Source: Saliterribacillus persicus (lineage in GTDB: Bacteria > Bacillota > Bacilli > Bacillales > Amphibacillaceae). Taken from it: DNA of 64,000 nucleotides. Both the position numbers and the translations under genes were made by a program. The DNA lies in NCBI RefSeq assembly GCF_003337485.1, contig NZ_QPJJ01000003.1, positions 169,412 to 233,411 on the forward strand, read 5' to 3'. Below are positions 53,135 through 62,293 of this stretch, piece by piece (the stretch's first letter is position 1; every line of letters begins with the position of its first letter). The notes under the pieces were generated by a model, which ran no database searches, was not told the origin of the DNA, and saw nothing but the letters and a program-made list of their open reading frames with translations.

Positions 53135-53980
53135 TTATTGATATATTTTCAGGCGTTCACGTCGGTATTCCCGAGGCGTAACCCCAATTTTCGACTTAAA
53201 ATATCGACTAAAATGAGATATGCTTTCAAAGCCTGATTGATAAGCGATATCTTTTAAAGCTTTGTCTGGCTCTGCTTCAAGCAGGTACTGAACCTGCTGC
53301 AGCCGACACGCCATCACATACTCCATGACCGTGTATCCAGACATTTCCTTAAAGACATGTGACACATAAGATTTGCTTAAATTTAAATCAGCTGCAATCT
53401 TTTCAAGGGTTAGTTTTTCCAAAAAATACTGTTGAATATATGCTGAGATATTTTCTGCGTACATTGTTTTCTCATTTTTTTCAGAAAGCTGTTTGGTCGA
53501 ATCAGCTAAACCGATACGATTAACAATAATTAAAATTTCAACAAGGAGAACCTTTAATTCTGTCTCCCTCTCAGCATCAGTTCGTTTCTCATCCTTACTA
53601 ATTTCCTGCATACGCTTGATCACGTGTGCGATTTGCTTGCTAATACTTGAATCAGTCGGTCTGATCAAACAATGATGCAATCTTTCAAAAGCTTCTAATA
53701 AATGAACAGCATTTAACGCTTCTAATAAAGGCATGATTGTTTGAGGATTAAAGTGAATATGACTTCTAACGTAATCACTATGAGCAGGCACATTCGGTTT
53801 ATGAAGAGCTAGTCCATCCATCAAAAGAATATCTCCTGGTACTAAATCATAAATTTGATTATGAATTAAATAACGACAGGTTCCTTCATGAAACAGAAAT
53901 ATCTCATATTCTTGATGAGAATGAAGTGGAATATCCACATTCCTTCCTTTTAATTCATAGCTTGCTAAAAGATGATCCAT
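53135..53980 (-). CDS. AraC family transcriptional regulator
   Basis: A 281-residue regulator. The N-terminal cupin domain shows IPLHSHQEYEIFLFHEGTCR and VPGDILLMDG; the C-terminal HTH pair is LEKIAADLNLSKSYVSHVFK and LKDIAYQSGFESISHFSRYF. It probably activates the dehydrogenase operon that follows, and may be co-transcribed with it. ATG at 53980 is preferred, with GGTGA close upstream; a TTG 12 bases earlier is possible. Confidence 0.88.
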   Translation of the reverse strand: MDHLLASYELKGRNVDIPLHSHQEYEIFLFHEGTCRYLIHNQIYDLVPGDILLMDGLALHKPNVPAHSDYVRSHIHFNPQTIMPLLEALNAVHLLEAFERLHHCLIRPTDSSISKQIAHVIKRMQEISKDEKRTDAERETELKVLLVEILIIVNRIGLADSTKQLSEKNEKTMYAENISAYIQQYFLEKLTLEKIAADLNLSKSYVSHVFKEMSGYTVMEYVMACRLQQVQYLLEAEPDKALKDIAYQSGFESISHFSRYFKSKIGVTPREYRRERLKIYQ

Positions 53981-54160
53981 ATTCTTCACCAATCCTTCTA
54001 TACCATATTATTAAATAATTTCAGATAAGTCATTAGATGATAATGCTTTCATTTTATCAAAAATTGACTGAAAATGCTTTTTGATTTAGCACGTTGAGAA
54101 TATTTCTGTATTTATTGATAATTTCAAAGAGAAACTACTTACATCTAATAGCCATTCTGC

Positions 54161-54166
54161 TATAAT
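54161..54166 (+). promoter_or_regulatory. -10 box of the ROK regulator gene
   Basis: TATAAT 14 bases upstream of operator c; the -35 box is poor (CTTACA at 17 bases). Confidence 0.45.
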
Positions 54167-54179
54167 AAAGTTATCTTTA

Positions 54180-54196
54180 TTTGTTGACCAAACAAA
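54180..54196. promoter_or_regulatory. ROK-type operator c (autoregulation)
   Basis: TTTGTTGACCAAACAAA, identical to operator a at uidBA. It lies between the -10 box and the start codon of the ROK gene. Confidence 0.75.
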
Positions 54197-54233
54197 TATG
54201 ATAACGATTACATGAAATCTAGGAGGATATTGT

Positions 54234-55400
54234 ATGGTCATTGGTGATGGACAATATATAAAACACCTTAATCGAAGTTTAATTTTAAATAAAATTATCG
54301 AAAGCGGGAAGATTTCCAGAGCAGATCTTTCGAAAATAACAGGATTGAACAAAGCGACAATATCTGTTCAAGTGGCAAATTTATTAGATGAAGAATTAAT
54401 AGTAGAGACTAGAGAAGAGCATACTGCAATTGGTAGACGTCCAATTATGCTTTCGATCAACAAAGCAGCTGCCTATTTTCTTGGAATAGATTTAGACTAT
54501 CATACCATTACTTATTTCATTTCAGATCTGCAGGGAAATATCGTATCTGAAGAAATTGTTGAAAATAACAAAAAAGACTATCAATCAGTCATCTTATCTT
54601 TAACCAATAAGATGAAAAGCTATGAGAAAATATACCAAATAGCTAGATATGGTCTTGCGAAGATTACGATTGGAGTCCATGGTACAGTTAACCGTGATCA
54701 ATCGATCCAATTTATTCCGAAGTTTAAATGGTATAATGTCGATATAAAATCCGATATTGAATCAGAAATCTCTACCGATTTAAGTATTGAAAATAATGCA
54801 AATTTATCAGCATATGCTGAAAATGTATTTCATTATCACGAAAGTAATAATTTGTTAAATATTCTCTTATCTTCAGGCATAGGGGCTGGAATTATTCTAG
54901 ATGGTGATCTTCATAAAGGTTATGATGGCCATGCGGGAGAAATGGGACACATGATTATTTATCCAAATGACAAGCCCTGCACCTGTGGAAACCACGGTTG
55001 CTGGGAATTATATTCCTCGGAACCAGTACTAACTGAAGCAATAGAAGAAATAAAAGGCTCATCATTTACCACTGAAGATGTGGAATCCTTACTAAGAAGT
55101 AAAGATGAAGAAATTAAAGATGCTGCAGAGCATTGGATTGAAAACATTGCTATTGGTGTTAACAATATCGTTAATTTATATAACCCTGAAACAATTGTGA
55201 TTAACAGTAAATTATTATCCGCTTATCCTGGAGCAATTGCGCATATCAAAACACAATTAAAATCTTCTATTACACAATATCACGATATTGTTCTATCTAC
55301 ACTTGGTAAAAGATCGAGTGCAGTAGGTGCTTGTGCAATGGGAATCCAAACATTTTTAGAAGTACCGCAATTACAAATTAATTTAATAAAAGAAGCTTAG
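54234..55400 (+). CDS. ROK family transcriptional repressor (XylR/NagC type)
   Basis: A 388-residue repressor. The N-terminal winged helix is KIIESGKISRADLSKITGLN followed by KATISVQVANLLDEE; the ROK sugar-binding domain has SSGIGAGIILDGDLHKGYDG, GHAGEMGHMII and the zinc motif CTCGNHGCWE. XylR-type operators have the form seen at its own promoter and at uidBA, larA and uxaC-gnd, so it is the likely common repressor. The effector is probably a glucuronate-pathway sugar acid (inferred). Confidence 0.9.
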   Translation: MVIGDGQYIKHLNRSLILNKIIESGKISRADLSKITGLNKATISVQVANLLDEELIVETREEHTAIGRRPIMLSINKAAAYFLGIDLDYHTITYFISDLQGNIVSEEIVENNKKDYQSVILSLTNKMKSYEKIYQIARYGLAKITIGVHGTVNRDQSIQFIPKFKWYNVDIKSDIESEISTDLSIENNANLSAYAENVFHYHESNNLLNILLSSGIGAGIILDGDLHKGYDGHAGEMGHMIIYPNDKPCTCGNHGCWELYSSEPVLTEAIEEIKGSSFTTEDVESLLRSKDEEIKDAAEHWIENIAIGVNNIVNLYNPETIVINSKLLSAYPGAIAHIKTQLKSSITQYHDIVLSTLGKRSSAVGACAMGIQTFLEVPQLQINLIKEA

Positions 55401-55445
55401 TGAAAATCGGGCAGATCGACAATGTAAGATAACATATAGAGGGAA

Positions 55446-55478
55446 AGCACACATCTTAAGGGAGTGTGCTCTTTTTTT
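55446..55478 (+). terminator. Terminator of the ROK regulator gene
   Basis: AGCACAC (55446-55452) and GTGTGCT (55464-55470) form a stem, extended by AT/GG pairs, and are followed by CTTTTTTT. Confidence 0.8.
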
Positions 55479-55520
55479 GAAGAGCAGTCTCGATTCATTC
55501 TTGGAGGAAAATTGTTATTT

Positions 55521-55800
55521 GTTCTCGACTTTCGTGATTTGTTCTCGACTTTCACGATTTGTTCTCGACTTTCGTGATTTGTTCTCGACTTTCATGATTT
55601 GTTCTCGACTTTCGTGATTTGTTCTCGACTTTCATGGTTTGTTCTCGACTTTCATGATTTGTTCTCGACTTTCACGATTTGTTCTCGACTTTCACGATTT
55701 GTTCTCGACTTTCACGATTTGTTCTCGACTTTCATGATTTGCTTGCAACTTTCGTGATTTCCTTGCAACTTTCGTGCTTTCCTTGCAACTTCTCAGATTT
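55521..55800. repeat. 20-bp tandem repeat array (11 good and 3 degenerate copies)
   Basis: The unit gttctcgactttcgtgattt repeats at 55521, then every 20 bases to 55740 (11 copies). Three degraded copies beginning gcttgcaact or ccttgcaact follow to 55800. Copies differ almost only at two positions, giving TTCGTGA, TTCACGA or TTCATGA. A reverse fragment (AAGTCACGAAAATC) lies at about 55812. No unit is spaced by unique sequence, so it is not a CRISPR array. It occupies most of the 504-base gap 55401-55904. Confidence 0.95.
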
Positions 55801-55860
55801 CTTCGAGTGAAAGTCACGAAAATCTTGAACATTTAACAGCTAACCTCCTCCCTTCATGAA

Positions 55861-55900
55861 AAGAAGCGCTGTTTAAGTAATCACTTAAACAGCGCTTCTT
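55861..55900 (-). terminator. Terminator of the uxaC-gnd operon
   Basis: Perfect 18-base arms AAGAAGCGCTGTTTAAGT (55861-55878) and ACTTAAACAGCGCTTCTT (55883-55900) around a 4-base loop. Confidence 0.9.
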
Positions 55901-55904
55901 CACA

Positions 55905-57317
55905 TTATTTTTCCACCCAATTTGTATGGAAGGTACCTGTTTTATCTTTTCTTTCATAGGTATGCGCACCAAAATAATCACGTTGTGCCTGGATTAAATT
56001 AGCTGGTAAATTTTCTGCACGATAGCTATCATAATAAGCAATTGCGCTAGCAAAGGTTGGAACAGCAATCCCGTTTGCAATCGCCACTGATACAACTTCC
56101 CGCAAAGAACCTTGATATCCTTCCACTATCTCTTTAAAATAAGGATCAAGCATTAAGTTAGGTAACGTTGGCTTCTTGTCATACGCATCTTTTATCTTTT
56201 GTAAGAAATGAGCACGAATAATACAGCCTCCACGCCAAATCATGGCTATATCACCATACTGTAAATCCCACTCATTCTCCTCTGATGCCTGTCTCATTTG
56301 TGCAAAACCTTGTGCATACGAAGTGATTTTACTCATAAATAACGCCTTACGCACCGCTTCAATTAAAGCTTTTTTATCCCCATCAAAAGTAATTTTAGGT
56401 CCACTCAGCTCTTTACTAGCTGCCACGCGTTCATCCTTAAGTGCAGAAATAAATCTAGCAAAAACGGATTCAGTTATAAGCGGAAGCGGAACACCTAGAT
56501 CTAGTGCATTTTTGCTCGTCCATTTACCTGTTCCTTTTTGACCAGCTTTATCTAAGATTACGTCAACTAAAGGCTTCCCAGTTTCTTCGTCTTTTTTGGT
56601 GAAAATATCTGCCGTAATTTCGATTAAATAACTATCTAATTCTCCCTTATTCCACTCAGTAAACACTTCATGCAATTCATCTGTGGATAGTCCTGCCACA
56701 TGCTTTAAAATATAATAGGCTTCTGCTATTAATTGCATGTCTCCATATTCAATTCCGTTATGGACCATTTTCACAAAATGGCCAGCTCCATTTGGACCGA
56801 TATAAGTGACACACGGAGCATCTTCGACTTTGGCAGAAATTGCTTCTAAAATCGGAGCTACTAGATCATACGCTTCTTTTTGTCCTCCTGGCATAATAGA
56901 AGGACCTTTTAATGCTCCTTCTTCCCCACCTGAAACACCAGTACCTATAAAGTGTATACCTGTTTCATCCAGTTCTTTATTTCTCCTTACTGTATCGGTA
57001 TACAGTGTATTACCACCATCTATTAAGATATCTCCTTCTTCTAGATACGGTTTCAAAGATTCAATGGTCGCATCAGTTGCTGGTCCTGCTTTTACCATCA
57101 ACAATATTTTCCGAGGCTTTTCTAGAGAAGAAACAAACGCTTCGATCGTTTTTGCTCCAGAAAAATTTTTTCCAGCTGCTTCATTAGCAAGAAAATCCTC
57201 AGTTTTTTCATAGGACCTATTAAAAACAGCGACTGAATAGCCTCTACTTTCAATATTCATTGCTAGGTTCTTACCCATGACAGCAAGGCCAATTACACCA
57301 ATTTGTTGTTTACTCAT
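55905..57317 (-). CDS. gnd: 6-phosphogluconate dehydrogenase, decarboxylating
   Basis: A 470-residue enzyme that turns 6-phosphogluconate into ribulose 5-phosphate and CO2 with NAD(P)+. Motifs are [34 protein letters not shown], the signature [19 protein letters not shown] and [23 protein letters not shown] at 57317 has GGGAGG 7 bases upstream; the open frame continues 22 codons but into uxaC. It lies 16 bases after uxaC, so gnd is transcribed with a glucuronate gene, which is unusual and ties uronate breakdown to the pentose phosphate pathway. Confidence 0.94.
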   Translation of the reverse strand: MSKQQIGVIGLAVMGKNLAMNIESRGYSVAVFNRSYEKTEDFLANEAAGKNFSGAKTIEAFVSSLEKPRKILLMVKAGPATDATIESLKPYLEEGDILIDGGNTLYTDTVRRNKELDETGIHFIGTGVSGGEEGALKGPSIMPGGQKEAYDLVAPILEAISAKVEDAPCVTYIGPNGAGHFVKMVHNGIEYGDMQLIAEAYYILKHVAGLSTDELHEVFTEWNKGELDSYLIEITADIFTKKDEETGKPLVDVILDKAGQKGTGKWTSKNALDLGVPLPLITESVFARFISALKDERVAASKELSGPKITFDGDKKALIEAVRKALFMSKITSYAQGFAQMRQASEENEWDLQYGDIAMIWRGGCIIRAHFLQKIKDAYDKKPTLPNLMLDPYFKEIVEGYQGSLREVVSVAIANGIAVPTFASAIAYYDSYRAENLPANLIQAQRDYFGAHTYERKDKTGTFHTNWVEK

Positions 57318-57333
57318 TTTCATTCCTCCCGAA

Positions 57334-58728
57334 TTAGATATTAAAATAACGTTTTGCGTTGTGGTAACAAATATCTGCAACATACTGCTTTAAAAGTGGC
57401 ATATCCTTTGGAACTTTTCCTTCTTCTGCCCATGATCCAATTAAATTACATGCAATTCTTCTAAAATATTCATGTCTTGAAAAGGATAAGAAGCTTCTCG
57501 AATCCGTTAACATTCCAATGAAATGACGAATTAAACCAAAATTAGCTAGTGTTTTCATCTGATTTTCCATTCCATCAATATGGTCATTAAACCACCAAGC
57601 AGTTCCAAATTGAATTTTCCCTGGAACTTCTGCATTTTGAAAATTACCTGCTGTTGCTGCTAATATTTCATTGTCTCTAGCATTAAGTGTATATAAAATA
57701 GTTTTCGGTAAACTTCCAGTTTGGTCTAATGCATCAAGGAAATTGTTTAAAGGATCTGCAATTAGTCTGTCACCTGGTGAGTCAAAACCACTATCAGGAC
57801 CAACTTGTTGAAACATTTCTGTATTGTTATTTCTTCTCGGTCCCATATGAAGCTGCATGACCCAGCCTTTTTCGGTGTACCATTCTCCTAATTGTAAAAG
57901 TGTATAGGTTTTAAACTTATTAATTTCAACTTCAGTTAAAGGTTGATCTTCTAGTTTTTTAATGAAAATAGATGCTACTTCATTTTTTGTTGTCACTTCG
58001 AAAAACATTACATTAATTCCATGATCTGCACTTTTACAACCTAATTCATTAAAATATTCTATTCTGTTTTCCATGGCCATTAGAAAAGCGTCATAATTTC
58101 TAATTTCTTGATTTACTACCCCACTTAATTTATCAACCCAGCCCTTGAAAGTATCTTTTTCAATTTGCAAGGCATTATCTGGTCTAAAGGAGGGAGAAAC
58201 TTTTACTTGATAACCCTCTTCCTTAAGTTTTTTGTGATAAATTAAATCGTCTGTAGGATCATCTGTGGTTCCAACAAACTCCACCTTATCCTGTTCTAGG
58301 ATGGCTCTAACTGATAATCGGTTTTGGAGTGTCTCTTTCGTTTGATCCCAGATTCTTGGTGCAGACTCGGCATTTAACAGCTCATCGATTTGGAAATACC
58401 TTAATAGTTCAGAGTGTGTCCAGTGATACAAAGGATTACCAAATGTATTGGGTACCGTTTTTGCCCAAGCTTCAAACTTTTTATAAGGGTCTTGATTGCC
58501 AGTTATATAATCTTCTGCAATACCATTTGCTCGCATTGCTCGCCATTTATAATGATCCCCACTAAGCCATATTTCATAAATATTCTGGTATTTTTTATCT
58601 GCATATATTTCCTCTGGTGGTAGATGGTTATGATAATCGATAATTGGTAAATCTTTTGCTGTCTCGTGATACAGTCTTTTCGCTGTTTCGTTATACAATA
58701 AAAAGTCCTCTGTCATAAAAGTCTTCAT
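57334..58728 (-). CDS. uxaC: Glucuronate isomerase
   Basis: A 464-residue uronate isomerase that converts D-glucuronate to D-fructuronate (and galacturonate to tagaturonate). Motifs are [34 protein letters not shown] (metal-site HxH), [24 protein letters not shown] and [22 protein letters not shown] at 58728 has GGGAGG upstream. It is the first gene of the uxaC-gnd operon; its promoter TTGAAA-17-TATAAT has a cre box and an ROK-type operator. Confidence 0.94.
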   Translation of the reverse strand: MKTFMTEDFLLYNETAKRLYHETAKDLPIIDYHNHLPPEEIYADKKYQNIYEIWLSGDHYKWRAMRANGIAEDYITGNQDPYKKFEAWAKTVPNTFGNPLYHWTHSELLRYFQIDELLNAESAPRIWDQTKETLQNRLSVRAILEQDKVEFVGTTDDPTDDLIYHKKLKEEGYQVKVSPSFRPDNALQIEKDTFKGWVDKLSGVVNQEIRNYDAFLMAMENRIEYFNELGCKSADHGINVMFFEVTTKNEVASIFIKKLEDQPLTEVEINKFKTYTLLQLGEWYTEKGWVMQLHMGPRRNNNTEMFQQVGPDSGFDSPGDRLIADPLNNFLDALDQTGSLPKTILYTLNARDNEILAATAGNFQNAEVPGKIQFGTAWWFNDHIDGMENQMKTLANFGLIRHFIGMLTDSRSFLSFSRHEYFRRIACNLIGSWAEEGKVPKDMPLLKQYVADICYHNAKRYFNI

Positions 58729-58755
58729 GTGAATTTTCCTCCCTAACATTAATAG

Positions 58756-58772
58756 TTTGTTTGGTAAACAAA
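58756..58772. promoter_or_regulatory. ROK-type operator d (uxaC-gnd)
   Basis: TTTGTTTGGTAAACAAA, a near-perfect 17-base palindrome directly after the -10 box of the uxaC promoter. Confidence 0.75.
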
Positions 58773-58800
58773 TTATATATCCTTGTAAGCGTTATTTCAA
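58772..58800 (-). promoter_or_regulatory. SigA promoter of uxaC-gnd
   Basis: On the minus strand TTGAAA (58795-58800), a 17-base spacer and TATAAT (58772-58777). The rest of the gap up to 59098 shows no gene or clear structure. Confidence 0.65.
58783..58797. promoter_or_regulatory. cre box in the uxaC-gnd promoter
   Basis: TTGTAAGCGTTATTT fits the cre consensus WTGNAANCGNWNNCW with one mismatch and overlaps the promoter spacer and -35 box. Confidence 0.6.
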
Positions 58801-59098
58801 GTATGTATTTATTTACCTAAAGATGTTTTCTACTACTCTATTTATTAGTTTAATCAAGCCTGAGCTTTTTTACATTGCCTCTAGCTGTCCTTTTTTTCAT
58901 TAAAATTTACTGTAAGTCTATTTTTATCACATCATTGAATGCTTAGTTACTATTTCTAATCCTTATATCTATATAGCCTCTCCTGCATAATTACCCATAT
59001 TTTCGTTTTGTAATATTTTAGTTAAAACTGATCTTTATTAGTTGTATAAATATGTTAAAATATACTTTATATTCTTTTTTGTATAGGAGGTGCTATGA

Positions 59099-61126
59099 TT
59101 GAAGGAGCAAATTAAAGGTGACGAAACAGTAAGTTTAACTTCTTATATCAATGAAACAGAGCAAAATTCATTTATCGGACGTGAAACAGAAATCAATGCA
59201 TTCTTAGATTTTCTCCAAGATGACTCCCCTCATAGAATTTTTCATATCCATGGAACAGGAGGTATTGGTAAAACTTATCTATTAAATGAATTCTCACGAT
59301 ATGCAGCTAATCAAGACTTTCTCCTTTTGAAAATAGACGCTAATGACGACTTTTTCTATTCTCCTCAAACTTTTCTTGAGCACCTACAATTATTATTTGA
59401 TGCTCATAATCTTTCAACTCATGAATTGAAACTAGGGACTTTTCAAAATCTTCTAAAAAGCATAGAAGAACATAAGATTATTATTGCCTTAGATTCCTAC
59501 GAGAAAGTTAGCCGCCTTGATCGGTGGATTCGTGAAGTATTTATCCGCCATTTACCAACACACACACGGATTATTATTGCAGGCAAACACCAATTAAATG
59601 GAGAATGGAAGGCATCTCCGGGTTGGCGGCGTCTAATAAAGGAATATAAAATCACTGAATTTAACTTTGAAGAAACGAATACTTATCTTAACCAGATGAA
59701 GACAGATGTAGATAAACAGTCAAAATTAATCTGGGAATTCACACAGGGGCACCCTTTAACACTTTCTTTAATCACCTTATTCGAGGATAGGCATGAGACG
59801 AAAAATGTGTTTGACTCTATTACGAAGAATTCACCTGACATTCTTGAGGAATTAATCGACAGGTTGCTAGAAGAGGTCAATGATAATCGGGAATTGATAG
59901 ATATACTTGAAGTAGCCGCTCTATTCCACACTTTCAATCATGAAAGCTTAGCAGTAATAATGGATAAAACAATAAGCTCCTCTCTTTTCAATGATCTTAT
60001 TTCGTTGTCTTTCATCAAAAGTACAGCTACAGGTTGGTGTATGCATGAACTTGTTAAAGATTCGATCAAAATTGTCCTCCAAAAAAAACATCCAGACAAA
60101 ACAAAAAGAATTCAGCATAAAATGATCGAATATTATTTTAATCGCACACTTTCAACTAAATCTATTTATGATATTGGGCAATTTTTTTATCATCTTGAGA
60201 ATGAAGCCATACAAACTGCTTTTTTCTATCGCAATTCAGATGACAATTTATACTTGGAGGAATTAGACAATTATAACGTCGAAGATCTTCAACAGTTTTT
60301 GGATGAAAAACGAACTAATATATCACAAAATAAGGTTACATTCTTTAATCGCTCTTCAAAACAGGCTCTTTATCATTATGTATCTGAAGAGCATAATAAG
60401 ATTGAAATGGAATTAATTACAATTGATTATCTTGAAAAAATGGGGCATCAATCTTTCAAATTATTGAAGAATAACAAAGGAGAAACACTGGGTATATCGA
60501 TCATTGTTCCAATTAATGAAAGAACCCTCCCCCATCTAGCAAAAGAACCAGTATCTCGAGCTTACTTCAGACAACTAACGGAGGAAGAGTGGAATCAGTT
60601 CGCTGTGCCAGAGACCCAGCATGCGGGTTGGTTTATTCGGTGTCTTGATTTCAGTGATAAAGCGGATGCAGCCTCACGTTCTTTTATGTTAAATAATTTA
60701 TTTCCATTACTTTTCACCAGCAGTAAAATTATTATTTCAACACCTCTTCCCTTTTACTTGGATTTAGTTCAAAGCTTTGGTTTTACAGAAGTCAAAGGTG
60801 CTACTCACTATGATTATGGCAGAGATTGTCCTTCACCTAGCTACTTATTAGATTTAACCGGACCTAAGATTTCAAACTACCTAAAGCAATTTATGAAACA
60901 ACCTGCAGACAATAATAGAGTGGACAAATTCTCCAATCAATGTGGCCTAACGAATAAAGAAAGTGAAATAGTCAAATTAATACTAGACCACCAAAGTAAT
61001 AAAGAAATCGCTAATCAATTATTTGTTGCAGAAGTAACAGTTAAAAAACATGTAACACGAATTTACAAGAAAACGCAGGTAAAAAATAGAAGCCAACTCA
61101 TAAAACAAATTATGGAGATTACTTGA
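59099..61126 (+). CDS. STAND-type ATPase LuxR family regulator
   Basis: A 675-residue regulator. An N-terminal AAA/STAND NTPase has Walker A GTGGIGKT (52-59) and a Walker B-like IIIALDSYEKV; a helical region follows, then a part (about 430-600) with SFGFTEVKGATHYDYG that recalls GNAT folds, and a C-terminal LuxR HTH (LTNKESEIVKLILDHQSNKE, then EVTVKKHVTRIYKKTQVKNR). It resembles MalT-like signal integrators but has no receiver domain. TTG at 59099 lies 8 bases after GGAGG; an ATG at 59095 would give only six codons. The target may be the lipoprotein and surface-protein genes downstream. Confidence 0.85.
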   Translation: MKEQIKGDETVSLTSYINETEQNSFIGRETEINAFLDFLQDDSPHRIFHIHGTGGIGKTYLLNEFSRYAANQDFLLLKIDANDDFFYSPQTFLEHLQLLFDAHNLSTHELKLGTFQNLLKSIEEHKIIIALDSYEKVSRLDRWIREVFIRHLPTHTRIIIAGKHQLNGEWKASPGWRRLIKEYKITEFNFEETNTYLNQMKTDVDKQSKLIWEFTQGHPLTLSLITLFEDRHETKNVFDSITKNSPDILEELIDRLLEEVNDNRELIDILEVAALFHTFNHESLAVIMDKTISSSLFNDLISLSFIKSTATGWCMHELVKDSIKIVLQKKHPDKTKRIQHKMIEYYFNRTLSTKSIYDIGQFFYHLENEAIQTAFFYRNSDDNLYLEELDNYNVEDLQQFLDEKRTNISQNKVTFFNRSSKQALYHYVSEEHNKIEMELITIDYLEKMGHQSFKLLKNNKGETLGISIIVPINERTLPHLAKEPVSRAYFRQLTEEEWNQFAVPETQHAGWFIRCLDFSDKADAASRSFMLNNLFPLLFTSSKIIISTPLPFYLDLVQSFGFTEVKGATHYDYGRDCPSPSYLLDLTGPKISNYLKQFMKQPADNNRVDKFSNQCGLTNKESEIVKLILDHQSNKEIANQLFVAEVTVKKHVTRIYKKTQVKNRSQLIKQIMEIT

Positions 61127-61151
61127 TGTGCTTCATTATAGAACCTTAAAG

Positions 61152-61192
61152 AAAAAGTGTAATGTATCCTTTGGTATACATTACACTTTTTT
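61152..61192 (+). terminator. Terminator of the STAND-LuxR gene
   Basis: Perfect 16-base arms AAAAAGTGTAATGTAT (61152-61167) and ATACATTACACTTTTT (61176-61191). Confidence 0.9.
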
Positions 61193-61271
61193 ATTTTTCT
61201 ATTACGATTAACCAGTACCATTTCCTATTCTATCAGGGAAACAAAGAAAAAATAAAAGGAGAAGGATTTAT

Positions 61272-62207
61272 ATGAAAAAAATGATTTTTTACATGGGAGT
61301 TATCGGACTGATACTTCTGAGTGCGTGTGGAAATAACACTATAAACGAGAATACTAGTGAATCAAGTGAGATAACTACTGAACAACAAGGGACTGAGGAT
61401 AAAGAAGAAAGTGAATCTGTCGATCCTTCCGAACAGGAGGAGGAAGAATCTGAAAAAAATAATACACAAGAAGAAATGGAAACTGACCAAGGAGTCGAAC
61501 AAATATTACGTAAGTCTGCTGAAGCAATGGAGACACTTTCTGGTATGAAAGTCAATGGGACGATAAACCAAACTTCAGATATGGGTGGAACTACTGAGGA
61601 AACAACCACTACCTTGAATGGTGAGTATTCTGTTACAACTTCAACCCATCACTACCTAACCACGGTTGAATCGAATCTGGATCCAACAGAATCAATAGAA
61701 ATGTATATATCAACGGAGGGTATGTATCTGCAACCTCCCGAGGAAGAATCATGGTTGATGATGTCTGCAAATCAGGGGCTTAGTAACATGAATCTCACTT
61801 TATCCTCACAACCCGACCATTTTTTAGAGTTTAAGGACCTCTTGGATTTGTCAGAAACAGCTGATCATTACGTATTTACAATAACTGGTTCTGGTGATTC
61901 CTTTAAACAATTTCTCTATGGCAATACAAAATCATTTATGACAGAAGAGGAATATCAAAATTTCCTGGCCCAATTTAAGAATGTGTCGGGGAAATATCAG
62001 TTCAATATCGCAAAAGATACTTATTACCTTACTTCTCTAAATTCAGAAATTGAAGAATCTGTAATTTTAGGCGGAATCCAAATGGATTCTACAAGTTCAA
62101 CCAGCTATGAATATAGCTCATTTAATGAAATAGAACCAGTTTCAATACCTGATGAGATAAAAAATAATGCGGTATCTATTCAAGATCAAATTCAATCAGC
62201 ACAGTAA
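61272..62207 (+). CDS. Secreted lipoprotein, DUF6612-like
   Basis: A 311-residue lipoprotein with signal peptide and lipobox LLSAC (Cys about 19), a long acidic Ser/Glu-rich linker (about 25-75), and a beta-rich C-terminal domain of the LolA/LppX-like type seen in Bacillus DUF6612 proteins (SAEAMETLSGMKVNGTI, then MYISTEGMYLQPPEEESWLM). Such proteins may bind lipid or act as envelope sensors. AAGGAG lies upstream of the ATG. It is followed by a surface-protein gene. Confidence 0.82.
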   Translation: MKKMIFYMGVIGLILLSACGNNTINENTSESSEITTEQQGTEDKEESESVDPSEQEEEESEKNNTQEEMETDQGVEQILRKSAEAMETLSGMKVNGTINQTSDMGGTTEETTTTLNGEYSVTTSTHHYLTTVESNLDPTESIEMYISTEGMYLQPPEEESWLMMSANQGLSNMNLTLSSQPDHFLEFKDLLDLSETADHYVFTITGSGDSFKQFLYGNTKSFMTEEEYQNFLAQFKNVSGKYQFNIAKDTYYLTSLNSEIEESVILGGIQMDSTSSTSYEYSSFNEIEPVSIPDEIKNNAVSIQDQIQSAQ

Positions 62208-62293
62208 AATTGTATACTAAAGGATAATTTTCTTATCACTAGACATCAAATAAACTAAATTCGGAGTAATTCTAATAAAAGAGGGGTATGAAT

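Noticed and set aside
54086..54352. Minus-strand 88-codon frame opposite the ROK gene start
   Set aside because: It lies antisense to the ROK HTH region and promoter, has no ribosome binding site and looks like a shadow.
55521..55800. CRISPR array
   Set aside because: The 20-base units are directly adjacent without unique spacers, and no cas genes are near.
57318..57383. Longer Gnd start overlapping uxaC
   Set aside because: GGGAGG is correctly spaced only for the ATG at 57317, and the extra residues do not match Gnd.
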